From Aphrophora alni (Eukaryota; Arthropoda; Insecta; Hemiptera; Aphrophoridae): a DNA stretch of 64,000 bases. A program made the translations under genes and the position numbers. Below, piece after piece: positions 39,181 through 50,672 of this stretch. The stretch covers positions 10,496,607 to 10,560,606 of the forward strand of contig OY740772.1 in assembly GCA_963513935.1 (NCBI GenBank), written 5' to 3'. The notes beneath the pieces were generated by a model. That model saw only the letters and a program-made list of their open reading frames with translations. It had not been told where the DNA came from and ran no database searches. The first letter of the stretch is position 1; every line of letters starts with the position of its first letter.

Positions 39181-41028
39181 ATGAAAAACAAACACAATAT
39201 TTAGTAAATTCTACAATTTATTTGAGTCTTGCCGACCATGGTTTCGCCAACAACGGCATTTACAAGGCAGCTTAACAAAGACTAAGGAAAAATATAGAAA
39301 CTAACATATTATTACTACAAAAGGAAGAACAGTTACTTAGCTAGGGTAGGGAGGGGGAGTAAGAGCAAGGGAAACATGTGGTTTGATTAAACTGCACAAA
39401 CCCGATATTCCGATCCGTCCAGTTGTTTCCTTTGTACAGTCCCCTTCATATAATCTGGCTAAATTTACCAATACCTTTTTAAAGAAAATTTCACAATTTC
39501 AACCTAAATTTGGATTAAAAAACTCATTAGAATTAGTAAATAAGATTAAAGATATTAAAGTGCCTTTTAACGCTAAAGTTGTCATTTGACGTTAAAAGTT
39601 TGTTCACAAGTATTCCTGTCAAAGAGTGTTTGAATAGTGTTGAAGCATTATTAGATCATACCAAAGTTGACCCTTGCACATCTATAGAATTGATTAATGT
39701 AATTAAAGTATGTCTCGATCAAAATTATTTTAAATTTCAAAACAAGGTTTTTGCTCAAATCGATGGTTTGGCAATGGGGTCTCCCCTATCTCCATTGCTA
39801 GCTGAGATTTTTATGGACAAATTTGAATCAACACTCTTTGACAGTAATAACCCATTTAACGCCAACATTAAATACTGGTATAGATATGTAGATGATGTTT
39901 TGTGTTTATTTGAAGGATCTGACCGCCAGCTTCAATTACTGTTTAATTATATGAATTCTATTAATGAGGCAATACAATTCACTATGGAAATCGGTTTACA
40001 AAATCAAATAAATTTTCTAGACCTCACTATAAAAATTGAAAATGGTAAGCATAGTTTCAGTATTTTTAGAAAACCTACGTTTACTGACAATATTATACAT
40101 TCTACCCCACAACATCCTTTTAGTTACAAAATGGCCGCCTTCCATAGTATGTTGCATCGTCTCATTAACATTCCTATGTCTAATAACGATTATTGTACGG
40201 AATTAAATTGCATAAAACAAATTGCTTTTAATAATGATTATGATGTTAACCTCATAGAGAAAATTTTAAAAACTAAATTAAAAAATAAAGCTAAATCACT
40301 TATTTTTCCAACCGTAGAGTCTAATAAATTACAAAAATGGCGTAGAATTAACTATATTGGTAAGGTTAGCTATGCGGTTGGGAATGTATTGGAAAACGAA
40401 AATCATTGTAAACCAGCTTTTTATTGCAAAAACAATTTAGGAAAAATGTTACTAAATTGTAAAGATAAAATAGATAACATGCAAAAAAGTGGTGTTTATA
40501 AATTAACTTGTAATATCTGTAATGCAGTTTATGTAGGCCAAACAGGCCGTAGTTTTAAATGCAGGTTAATGGAACACGAAAGAAATTGGCGGTTGGGTCA
40601 TAATGAATCTAGTTTTTCTAATCATTTAAAAACTCATGTAGTGTCTGATTTTTTTGAATAATGTTAAGTTTGAAATTCTCCATGTTAATGTTAAAAGTAA
40701 GAAATTAAATTTATTAGAAATGTTAGAGATTAAGAGAATAATTTGTAAAGACTCCAAACTAGTACTTAATGATCAGGTGGAATTTTTGTCAAATTCACCG
40801 TTGTTAAAACCATTGTCTTCCGTATGACCACATGTTTCCCTTGCTCTTACTCCCCCTCCCTACCCTAGCTAAGTAACTGTTCTTCCTTTTGTAGTAATAA
40901 TATGTTAGTTTCTATATTTTTCCTTAGTCTTTGTTAAGCTGCCTTGTAAATGCCGTTGTTGGCGAAACCATGGTCGGCAAGACTCAAATAAATTGTAGAA
41001 TTTACTAAATATTGTGTTTGTTTTTCAT
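39181..41028 (+). mobile_element. Penelope-like retroelement with inverted terminal arms
   Basis: The 202-bp arms at 39181-39382 and 40827-41028 are inverted copies that I read as identical. The coding region between them begins inside the RT domain, so the element is 5'-truncated and its left arm is an inverted copy of the 3' arm joined directly to the truncated body. The right arm starts at the last base of the ORF's stop codon. Inverted or tandem LTR-like repeats and 5' truncation are known traits of Penelope-like elements. AAAATG occurs at both outer junctions and could be a short target duplication. Confidence 0.85.
39374..40827 (+). pseudogene. PLE reverse transcriptase-GIY-YIG endonuclease, two frameshifts
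   Basis: The reading starts in the RT (LIKLHKPDIPIRPVVS). It shifts by 1 nt near 39587 just before SFDVKSLFTSIP, then stays open for about 360 codons. RT motifs in order are GLAMGSPLSPLLAEIFM, the catalytic box YRYVDDVLCLF, INFLDLTI and RKPTFTD. A C-terminal GIY-YIG nuclease follows: GVYKLTC, then AVYVGQTGRSFKCRLMEH. After a second 1-nt shift in a T tract near 40651, the tail (FEILHVNV, LLEMLEIKRI, LNDQ) runs to a TGA at 40825-40827. The product would copy its RNA and nick the target. The N-terminal RT part is missing, so this copy is not autonomous. Both shifts could be assembly errors. Confidence 0.85.
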
Positions 41029-41299
41029 TAAAATGGAGTTCTACCAAGTACCATCGGTCAATAGTGTAAATCGTATAAAAAATATGTACTTTTACAGTAA
41101 AAATCGTTGGTCAAATTTGGAAAAAAAGAAAATTGTTACGGCCACAATTGGCCATTTTCGAAAAAAAAATTTTAAATGGAAAGGGTGTAATATAACGAGA
41201 AGTGGTCGTAGAGTAAACTATTTTTTTTTTAACTGTCAATTTATTTACCCTATAAGATTTGTTATTCGCCATTCCGAATATTGATATATTAAATAATAA

Positions 41300-41505
41300 A
41301 TAAATATAAGACTCACCGTCCACAATATTCTGTTTTGGTCTTTTTTTTATAAACGACGGCCGTTTCGGCTTTTCCGCCATTTTCAAGTTCATTAACCTTC
41401 TCCAACAATGAACTTGATAATGGCTGAATAGCCGAAACGGCCGTCGTATATAAAAAACGACCAAAACAGAATATTGTGGACGGTGAGTCTTATATTTATT
41501 TACGT
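41300..41505. repeat. Long palindrome with stem-GAAAC motifs in both arms
   Basis: Left arm 41300-41370 (AAGACTCACCGTCCACAATA...CGACGGCCGTTTCGGC) and right arm about 41430-41505 are inverted copies, separated by a ~60-bp spacer. The inner ends read, on opposite strands, CTTGANAATGGC-loop-GCCGAAACGGCCGTCG. It lies at the centre of the foldback element. A 173-codon open frame across it on the minus strand is a by-product of the palindrome. Confidence 0.7.
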
Positions 41506-42904
41506 TCTTTCTAGAGAATATACGCAAGAATTTGTTTATCAAGCTAAAGAGCACTTTTTTAATAATAATAAAAATAAAAAATGTCATTCCCTCTTGTTTT
41601 TTCCCCAGTAAATCGGGACCGTATCTAGACAAGGACGTTGCCCATTTATGAAAAATTTCAACATTATTTAGTTAAAATTTTTGTATGAAAATTTGTTTAT
41701 TTGATTGATTGAGAATGACATTTTTTTTTTACGGAAATCTGGTGAGAATGATACGGTATTTTTTTTTTATTAAAAAAAGGCACTACTATACCTTGACAAA
41801 CAAATTATTTCATATGTTCATAAGTAGGTAAAAAACTTAAAATTAAAAAAGTTAACTCTACGACCACTTCTCATTAAATTACAATGATGAGAAAATTGAA
41901 ATTTTTTTCTTTTTCAAAAATGACCAACTGCGGGAGTAAAAACTATTTTTTTTTACTGTTGCATAATTGACCACCGATTTCTAGTTTAAAGATACGTTAT
42001 TTGTCCAATTTTCGTAAAAATCTGACGATTTTCCCCCATTTGTTGCATCATTAGTGAAAACAAATCTTAAATCCATAAATTCGAGTTTTTTGAAGTTAGA
42101 AGTACTCTTAATGTTATTTATACTCTACCTTTTTGATAGTCCTTTCATTTCCAAGTATTTATTTATTTTTTAACAACCCATATTTAAAAAAATAATGTAC
42201 TGAAGCACTCAAAATGGATCAAGAATGCACTTTTCTAGCGAAGCTCCAGTCAGATTTTTGCTAATTTTTTTCATTTTCCCACTCAATTACATGTATAAAA
42301 AGAAAAAAACAAAAACAAAAAATCAACTTTCCAGTTACACCATTTTTATTTTATTCTAATTTCTTTCTACTAATGATCATACCTAACCTAGACCTGGAAT
42401 CACATATCTAATTATTTCTCAGTAAAATCGCATTACGGTTTGGGTGAGGTCTCCGGACTGCTATTAATTAGGTTTAATTAGTCATTATAATAGAAAATGA
42501 ACAAATTGAAAATAAACGCTACACGGCACATGTGGATCTGCGCGCTGTCCTAAAAGTTAGCGAATCTAGATTATTTGCAGGCGCGATATAGGCGATCCGC
42601 AATACACGTGTGGAACTAAAATAGGAAAATTATGATTAAGAAGGCGCCATAGACACTCGCAAAATAAAAGAAAAAGTTAGAACTTTATGCAAGCGTTAAT
42701 GGGGGGGGGGGGGATTGAGAATTCACCACAGTTTAATTGTATGAATGTTTGTATGATATTATATAATATAATATTTTGTTTTCAAGTAGAATTTAATAAA
42801 ACTCATTAACAATTCTCTCTGTTTAATTATGGCTTAGCTGTTTGGAATAACCTACAACACATGCCGAGTAATTTTTTCAATAATCTAAAAGAGCAACGTA
42901 TTAG

Positions 42905-42965
42905 AACCTAACCTAACCTAACCTAACCTAACCTAACCTAACCTAACCTAACCTAACCTAACCTA
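42905..42965. repeat. Interstitial telomeric repeat (TTAGG)n
   Basis: Twelve near-perfect AACCT units, that is TTAGG on the minus strand, the ancestral insect/arthropod telomere repeat. It stands immediately before R1 copy 9. Short related runs occur near 15058, 15742 and 52998. Confidence 0.85.
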
Positions 42966-42984
42966 TCCTATTGTTGTATAAAAG

Positions 42985-43215
42985 CAAAAAACCTCTCGGT
43001 CATCATCGCCTTATACAGAAAAAGGGAGAAAACAACATAAAAATACCCCATAGCTCTCGATTAGTCTAATAGCGTCGGAAGGGAACAAGAGTTAGACAAG
43101 AGAGACCTGATAGGAAATAGAGTCTAACCTTAGATTGCGTGAAAAACCCTGTAGATCCAGCTTGATATCTTGGGATTGTCAAGCTCTATATTGAGCCTCT
43201 AAGAAGCCCTCATGT
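42985..43215 (+). repeat. R1 dispersed repeat, copy 9
   Basis: One of the best copies: AACCTCTCGGTCATCATCGC, GACCTGATAGGAAATAGAG, GTAGATCCAGCTTG and a TATTGAGCCTCTAAG tail. It starts about 20 bp after the TTAGG block. Confidence 0.75.
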
Positions 43216-43689
43216 AATAGTTAAAGTGAAAATAGCTTAAAAGATTTCTTTACTCGTCAATTTATTTAATAATTTAATTTACTACGTAGATTTGAAAAAA
43301 AAAGTAGAACGAAATTGCAACCTGATACTTTCTTTACTACTGAATTAAAAACTGAAAGCTTCTTGTTCGTTAGAAGGGAAAAGTGATGAATTAAATTTGT
43401 CACAGCAATGAAAGGACAGATTGAAATAAGAGCTCCTCAATTACCTGTTGGATCTTTGTCGATCCACTTCTGTTGGGATAAATTTGTTTTAAGATCAGAT
43501 TAGATTATAAAGTATTCTATTCTTTCCAATAGAGAGTTGTCACCACCTGTTAGCAGATTTATAATACAGACATTCTGGTTATTGAACTTGCATTCATGGG
43601 TACACAGACACCTGATATCATGAAATGTCAACTGATCCTATACGTTGGACTAATTTGACTTTTAGGTATTTTTCCTATTTTAGCAAACC

Positions 43690-44480
43690 GACCCCCAACT
43701 TTTGAAAGGGGAAACCAATGGGGGGTATTGCTTTCCCATCATGTGACATACATTTCCAAAGGGAATTGTGTAAGACTTCTTTTCCACCCTGTACATATGT
43801 ATTTATATACAGGGTGATTTATATACAGGGGCTTTATACTGTACAGGTTCTAGTAGAGTTTGAGTTCAAACTCAACCAGTTCCGAGGAACTGGAAGGGCA
43901 GGCGTACCTAATGCCTTTCGGCTCACCACCTACCCCCACTCAGAGAGAAAGAGTAAAGGGGAGCAATCTCACCACTAGCACCCCGCTGCCACCACCAAAC
44001 CTTTCCTCAAACGTACGCTCCCAGAAGTTGAGACTACTGGACAGGCTGAGCATGCTCCCATGATACTCATGTCGGCAAGATTTCTCCAGCCACGTTTGAT
44101 GAGTCACCGCCGGATCGCTTAAGCGATACCCTCCCCCACGAAATCAACTACCGGGGGCGGCGCCCGTTGTCCACCTACATGGGATTGGGTAGCCCACCAG
44201 ACGAACCTGGAAGCTATAAAGCTTTCTCCCAGTTTTCTTGGGACGGCACCGGGGGGTATAATGCACGACCCGATTTTAGGAGGCTCCCCATTTTCTCCTT
44301 TACTCTTGTTAGCAAGATTCCCCAAGCAACGTTTGATGAGTCGCTGTCAGGTCGCTCACGCGAACCTTACCTCACATTTTTCCCGAAGGCGACGCCCATT
44401 ACCCATCTATAAGGGATAGGGTAGTCAACCACCCGGTTTTAGGGGTCATCACCGTGAGGTACAATGCTGACACATGCTTT
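43690..44480 (+). other. GC-rich island with an internal ~240-bp duplication, origin unknown
   Basis: GC- and CpG-rich against its surroundings. Two related blocks, about 44072-44190 and 44312-44435, share ACGTTTGATGAGTC, GGTCGCT.A.GCGA, GGCG.CGCCC.TT, CCA.CTA and GGGTAG.C.ACC. Short frames occur (for example PTPTQRERVKG and ATFDESLSGRSREP), but none resembles a known protein. It looks like a 5' region of a transposable element. Confidence 0.35.
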
Positions 44481-45473
44481 ATACTGCACAACTTGGAGGC
44501 AGAAATAAATGCGGATCTACATGCATTAAAAATTACACTTTTTTGTAGGTTTGAAATTTTTGTCCGCCATCTTGGATCGGCCATGTTGAATCCAATTTTA
44601 TTTTTTAAAAAGGAAATTGGACATGTGATACGTGATTTCATTTAAAAATTGACAAGAAAACGAGCAGTGTTTCGATAAATGCCTTCGATTCATTTATAAA
44701 CATTGCAATGACGAAAAAATCGCGTTAGCAATAAAACGGGGTAAAATGGGCGGTCGAAACTTTTCTATTATTATTTTTCCTGGAGAATACATCAAATAAC
44801 AAACTTTAAACAGTTCTAATAAGGTAATAATAAACAATAACTAATAATTAACAAAACAACTACAAATTAAATGTCAACTGTTATTATTCACTTTAAATAA
44901 TACAGTATTTAATTTTAAAATAAAAATAAATATTTTGGATCATACATCACTAATACAATAAATTTTGTAAGCATACCGTTCTACAATAAATATTGAAAAG
45001 TGCTTCCTCTTATAGATTGTCAATGCGCTAACCTCTGGTAATATTAGTTTATGAAAGTAGTCCTAGTTTAAAAAATTTTAATTCATGAATTTTAACGCTA
45101 ATACGTCTTTCACCAGCAAGTATTGAAAGTACAATAATATTTCAAGTGAAAAATAAACTACCAACTGAGCTATCCTAGTCGCTTACCAGTACAGGGGGTA
45201 GACTTCTCACTGATTTAGCTTTATTGCTGCAATTTTTGAGTTGCTAAATTAATTACCTCGCATATGCGCGACATTGAAATTAATTTTTACTCATTTTGCC
45301 GCCCTTACGTATTTTTATAATTTTAAATTTATTGATTTTAACGCTTTATTGATTCAGTAAATTATTCGTTGTTTGGTCTAATTTTGTCTTGTAATTATGT
45401 GTAGAATAAAAATAAATTATAGATTTTATTTTTAAATATATTAAGGTCTTATAAAGTGAAACCCAGTAGGGTA

Positions 45474-45562
45474 GGTCACCGAACACTCTAATCCTTTGCT
45501 ATTGTGTGAGTGAAATGAACCTAAGTTCAGCCACATTCCCAGTTTGATAATAGTGTAGACTA
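45474..45562 (+). repeat. R4 short repeat, copy 3
   Basis: GTAGGTCACCGAACACTCTAA, TGTGTGAGTGAA and CATTCCCAGTTTGAT match the copies at 23.3 and 33.6 kb. Confidence 0.55.
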
Positions 45563-45784
45563 AGACAGTATAGCTACACACCCAGGTATATTTTAACTTC
45601 TTTCATTGTGCCTATTCATTATATAAGTACTCCCTAAGTGTAAATCGTATTTGATCCGATTCCAGTTTTTAAGGGTGGCTATCTAAGTTTCTTTTCGTAT
45701 TTTGGCAATTGTTCCTAAACCGGAAATTTGTTATACCTACTTGCGATTTAGCACACTGGTCTGGGACATTATTTTTTCTTGTTT

Positions 45785-46015
45785 AAAGACATAAATATCT
45801 CTCCGTCATTATCTACTTGTAAAAAGAAGAACAAGAAAAGATACAATTAAAACCCCTAGCCTTCGAATACTTTACTAACGTCAGGTTCGGAAAAAAACAA
45901 GAGTTGGTCAAGAGAGGAAAGATATGAAAGAGAGGGATTTAACCCAAGACTACATGAAAATAGGCCATTAGTGTTTTGTACATTTAGGCCTATACTCACT
46001 ATAGTGAGTCCCTGA
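45785..46015 (+). repeat. R1 dispersed repeat, copy 10
   Basis: Full-length sense copy with CTCCGTCATTATC, AACAAGAGTTGGTCAAGAG, TTAACCCAAGACTACATG and the 3' end ACTCACTATAGTGAGTCCC, itself a small palindrome. Confidence 0.7.
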
Positions 46016-46950
46016 ATGTTCTGTTGCACTAATTATCGCATTTCACAGTTGAAGATATTAAGTCTTTTATAACACTGCCGATTTTTGATTTTATTTAGCG
46101 TAAGCTCAGAAACAGGCATTTATTGGGGAGATTTAGAGTTGTTTAAGGCTACATTCGAACAAAATTTGTTCAAAATCGATAGTCGTTTTTGGGGAAATGA
46201 GAATTTTGTGTTTTTTTATTGTTTTGTGTTAGCATGTACCCCCTATTTTAACTTGTAGAAAAATATTTTTTTAAATCGGTTTGTGGTCAAAATCTGTTTG
46301 TTTGTTTGGGTTATAGAGACGATAGAAATTATTCCAAAATTACGTTTTTTTTATGGGCTTCAAAATGATTTTCGTTGAAAAAAAAATCAATGCACATATT
46401 GTTATCTAATCAGAAAACGTTTCTATACTACTTAAACGAGAGAAATTGAAAAATCTTAACAATTTTAAATATAATTTATCAAGTTTTAATTTGACCTAAA
46501 GGATCTCAATTATATTTTTCTTTGGAACAAATCATAGGGAGGGGATGAGTGGGGATGTATTGAATAACATCCACCCTTCTCTCGTTGCTGTTATTTGCAG
46601 TTACTGTTCTATTATTGTTATTTCGTTCCTACTTATGCACTGCCATTTCGATGACGTACTTAAATTCAAATTACAGACAACTGTTGACGTCGTTGTTACA
46701 GAAGGCATTGACTAACTAAGCGACTGAACACTTGAGCGCGTTGTTGTCTTTAGACGCCCATTAAAACAAGTCGATTCGAAGCTTCCAATAATTGAGCAAA
46801 CTTCAAGTGTGACAATAAATTTGTCTCCAATTAGACATTTCAGATAATTAAAATATGACGATGTATTTTTTATTTGAACGCAAAGGCTAGAGGAGTGTTT
46901 CACAAAGTATGTTATGTATTTACGGTTCTTTGTTTATACTTTCTGAGATG

Positions 46951-47100
46951 TAGGCCTACCTAGTGTGGAGAAAGTTATGAAGACAGTATTGAGCTTTTGG
47001 TGGAAATATCAGTTTTGAGTTTCTCTACGTCCAAAAGAGTTTTTTTTTAGGAATGATGTCTCTCCGTCATCTGTGCAGTGATCTATTGCCCAAATTTATC
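46951..47100 (+). repeat. R5 low-copy repeat, copy 2
   Basis: TAGGCCTACC, GTGTGGAGAAAGTTATG, ATATCAGTTTTGAG and GTGCAGTGATCTATTG match 17996-18180 and partly 54126-54230. Confidence 0.4.
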
Positions 47101-47204
47101 AAATTTGGTATGTGTGTATATTTTGTTTACATCGCGGAATGTTTTTTTCCCTTAATCAAAATTTGGGAGTCGCCTAATTTTCAAAATACAAAAACAACAT
47201 TATT

Positions 47205-47550
47205 TCTATATTATATAGACATATTAATAGATATTACAAATTGATAGAGATTGCAGATTTTATACATATTACACATTTTATAGATACTGTAGATTTTGTC
47301 AACATTATAGGTGTTATAGCTATTATAGGTTGAATAGACATTAAACATATTACATACATTATAGATTTTATAGACATATATTATTAGACATTGCAAATGT
47401 ATACACATTATAGATTTTAGGCATTATAGGTTTTATAGAAGTATATTTATACGCATTACAATTTTATAGAAATTATAGATTTTATAGACGTTATAGATTT
47501 AATAAATTTTATAAATATTATAGATGTTATAGACATTATAAAATTTATAT
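47205..47550. repeat. Degenerate minisatellite based on TTATAGA
   Basis: About 350 bp built from loosely repeated ATTATAGATTTTATAGACATT-like words of 20-24 bp. No regular period survives, so it is an old array. Confidence 0.6.
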
Positions 47551-47844
47551 ACACACATGATGCAAATGTCCGATGAAACTATAGACAATCAATAATATGA
47601 AAATACGAATAATCCATAATTATCCATTGAAGAACAACATCAAAACTAGGTAGCAGATTGTGAAGATGAAACGTTGTCGAAACGTCATCTTTTTGTGTTT
47701 AATTAACAATTGGTTGTGAATTTTCCACAGATTTATTGTGAAAAGCTGCATTGGATAAAATTATTAAATAAATATCAAATCAACGGTCGTTTTATTTCGT
47801 TTAAAATCTTCAGTTAAACATTAAATGTTCGCTTTCTTGAACCC

Positions 47845-48065
47845 TCAGTAAGTATGGGGCTAGCAATTCCGACGGAACCTAGCTGGATCTACAACTGGTC
47901 TTGGGTTAGATACCTCTCTTTCATCTTTCTTATCTCTTGAACAACTCTTAGTGATTTCCGACCTTGATGCTATTAGATTATTCGAGACGTAGGGGTTTTT
48001 ATTTTATGATCTTTTCTTGTTTTGTTTAAAATTCGGTGATGACCGAGAGGTTTTTAGCCTTTTAA
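47845..48065 (-). repeat. R1 dispersed repeat, copy 11
   Basis: Inverted copy: AACCTAGCTGGATCTACAAC, GTCTTGGGTTAGATACCTC, TTAGATTATTCGAG and GGTGATGACCGAGAGGTTTTT. Confidence 0.7.
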
Positions 48066-49904
48066 GAGGTCGATTTTACACAATTGAAGTACGGTAATAG
48101 TTTTGCTTGTTACATTGTTGATAAATTACAACTTTACTTTAGATTATTAACCTCAAATTAGGCATTTTTATAAATTTATTTGCACATTATATTGTAAAAT
48201 TGCTTATGTGTAAAGCGACAAATGTGTTCTTAGAGTTCTCAACTCCTTCACTAGTTTTAGGATTTAAAGCTTGAGGCTATTTAAATGTATACTGAATAAC
48301 TTATCCGCCTACAATCCCACTTTTATAAAGCGTTGGGTAGTATTTGGTAAAATGTATTCTGATTATCGCTTCGCAATCGAAAATAAAAACAATTTATTGT
48401 GACATCATACTACTTACCCAATTCCATCATGTGATACAAGGAGATACTTCAAATATAATGCACAAAAGTTTTAGGCATTGTAGACAATTTTAATTTGTAT
48501 TGGTAGATTAAAGCGGATTATCCAGTAGGGTAATTTTGTTAGGAGCTCCACCTGAGGAAAATTGTATTAAAGTAGTAATATACACTACCACGACTTTCGG
48601 GAAACCTATGTATCTACTGTTAAAACAATATAAATAAATGTTGAGCTTAACTTGTGAGATAATATTAGATAGAATAAAACTTTATTTATAGAATAAAGAA
48701 TTTCTTGTTTCGTTGCTATCAAGGTATTGTTGGACATAGAATAAAGGTCAAATTTGGATCATTAATAAGTTGTTACTGTTATTTGTCTCTGTTAAGTTCT
48801 ACATATTTTTATGTTATCCACAAATCAATAATTTTTAATCGTTACGCAAATAAAATCATTTTGGTGAAAACGCAACATTATTTTGTTATACCACCATTTT
48901 GTTTTGATTGATGTAAAAAATGAAACTCGAGGGTTCTTTTTTACATACCTGTACATTACTGTAAAGTGTCCAGTTTGTAGTATTCCACATTAATTAAAAA
49001 ATAGAGCCTTCTTCTTGAGACGCTCAGTATTTTTTCAAAAACATGTTTTTAAATATTTTTTTACTGATAACAATCGAACTGCGATTTTTTGTTACAGATA
49101 TTTTTGGTTGGTTTTTATATAGTTTTGGGGATGGGTGTTAAAGTTGTTGTAATGATTTTGCACAGTTTATTTGTATGAACTTTTTAAATATTAAAAATAT
49201 TCTATTTAGTAGTGTGAATTAGTGACAAGTTTTGTTATTAGCATATTTTCCTTCAAATACGTGTTTTTCCAACTTGGACCGTCGCCTTGTTAAGATGCAG
49301 ACAGCTTCCACCAAACTTAAACTGTTTGAAAGTCTCAACAAAGTTTTCCAAGAAATTTACAATTTAACACTATTTATCAACACTACCAAGCTTGACACTT
49401 TATACTGCGTCCAGACAGTTGTGAGACGGGTTAATTTTTGAATAATAAATCAAAATATGGATACAATTAGTTTTATTGTAATAAAAATGGAGTAAAACTT
49501 TCGAGGAGTTCGAAAATAGTAGATGTTTGCGTTATTCTACAATACGATACTTACAGTTGTAAGCGATAATGATCAAATAAAACAATGGGCGTTAAAATCA
49601 GGTAGTGGTGAACTGGTATAGAACAGTATAATATAAATAGATTTTTCTACACCTAATTTCTACGTGTTCAATAAATAATCAAAAGCATGGATCAATAACA
49701 AATTCGGTGGTTCTAATACGGATGGGTTATTTATATCCCTATAGTTATTACAATTGCTTTACGTAAATCATTCTGTGTTTATTGTTCTACATAATTTTGA
49801 CATGCTATAACCATTTCTAATATTTCATTATTCAAATGCAATGTAAAACATAATCTGTCCTAATCAGACCTTTAAATCTTCAATCCAGAACAATGACGAA
49901 TTAT
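48066..49904. other. No gene found
   Basis: AT-rich sequence between R1 copies 11 and 12. The two open frames here (48705-48911 and 49232-49441) show no recognisable motif, and I do not support them as genes. Confidence 0.4.
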
Positions 49905-50005
49905 TGAATTATTCTCTCTACCTTGACGCTATTAGAATAGTCGAGCGCTATGATCTTCCTTCTATTCTTTTTTTTATCTGGAGATGATGACCGAAAACAT
50001 TTATT
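49905..50005 (-). repeat. R1 dispersed repeat, copy 12 (partial)
   Basis: Inverted partial copy with ACCTTGACGCTATTAGAATA, GTCGAGCGCTATGATCTTCC and GATGATGACCGAAAAC. Confidence 0.6.
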
Positions 50006-50569
50006 GGATCAACTGACTTGAACAGGATGGGGTGTATGACAGAACTGATCACTAGCCATATCGGCGTGAAAAAGAATTGGTTGTTGGCACAACCCTGCTA
50101 AACAGCCCTTCTTAAAATCAATTATATAATTTTGTAAATTTTTCATCGGATTCACAAGTTTACAGTTCATTTCATCGAGTACCCTAAGGAGTTAGGAAAG
50201 TTTGATGGAAAGCTTATTAGCACTTACCTTGACCAGTCTGCTTAGTTCAGGTCACGACTTCTTTCCGGGCCACCTGCGACTTATCAGCATATTGCAGGCA
50301 GTCCCCTGCATACTTTCTTAGCCATTATGAACGCAATTACTTGGTCGACTGCCAAGGTTAGGTTAATGTTGGAGCAGAGAACGACGACATCATCCGTCTA
50401 TACTGGACAACGCGACGCTAAATGGTAGACATTGTCAAACATTTTATGTTAAATTTGTCCTTAATATTTAAGGTAAAGTTTGGTGGTAGTTGCCGTAAGG
50501 CCAACAAGTGAAATTATGAGATGTGATACAAGCTAATGTGTGAACTTGCCCTCTGATAATTATTTAATG

Positions 50570-50672
50570 CAATCCTCGAATACTCTATTAACGTTCGTTG
50601 GTAAAGAGAGACCTGATAGGAAATATGAAAGAAAGGGATTTGACTCAAGACAACACTGAAAAATTGTAGAAC
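50570..50672 (+). repeat. R1 dispersed repeat, copy 13 (partial)
   Basis: Sense partial copy with CTCGAATACTCTATTAACG, AGAGAGACCTGATAGGAAAT and AAGGGATTTGACTCAAGAC. Confidence 0.6.

Larger units (their letters stand above)
38865..42296. mobile_element. Foldback element with ~0.5-kb inverted arms, interrupted by a PLE
   Basis: The left arm runs from about 38865 to 39176 and continues at 41029-41225. The right arm runs inverted from about 42296 back to 41835. Shared landmarks are ATTAGCAAAAA, CTTCGCTAGAAAAGTGCATT, CTTGGAAAT, AACATTAAGAGTA, AATTGGACAAA, ATCGGT.GTCAA, and GAGAAGTGGTCGTAGAGT at the inner ends (41199 and inverted near 41850). The arms have diverged by many substitutions and small indels, so this element is older than the PLE inserted in its left arm. 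The centre (41230-41830) contains a separate palindrome. Confidence 0.6.

Noticed and set aside
41111..41632. 173-codon open frame on the minus strand
   Set aside because: It spans the 41.3-41.5 kb palindrome and has no protein-like pattern; it is a by-product of the inverted repeat.
25165..43825. Several CACCCTGTA/TACAGGGTG words (25167, 36435, 43786, 43807)
   Set aside because: These resemble common insect transposon ends, but no matched pair bounds a plausible element here.
50210..50440. GC-richer stretch with a minus-strand reading containing DDVVVLCSN
   Set aside because: It hints at a retroelement, but the reading is short, interrupted and matches no family I can name.
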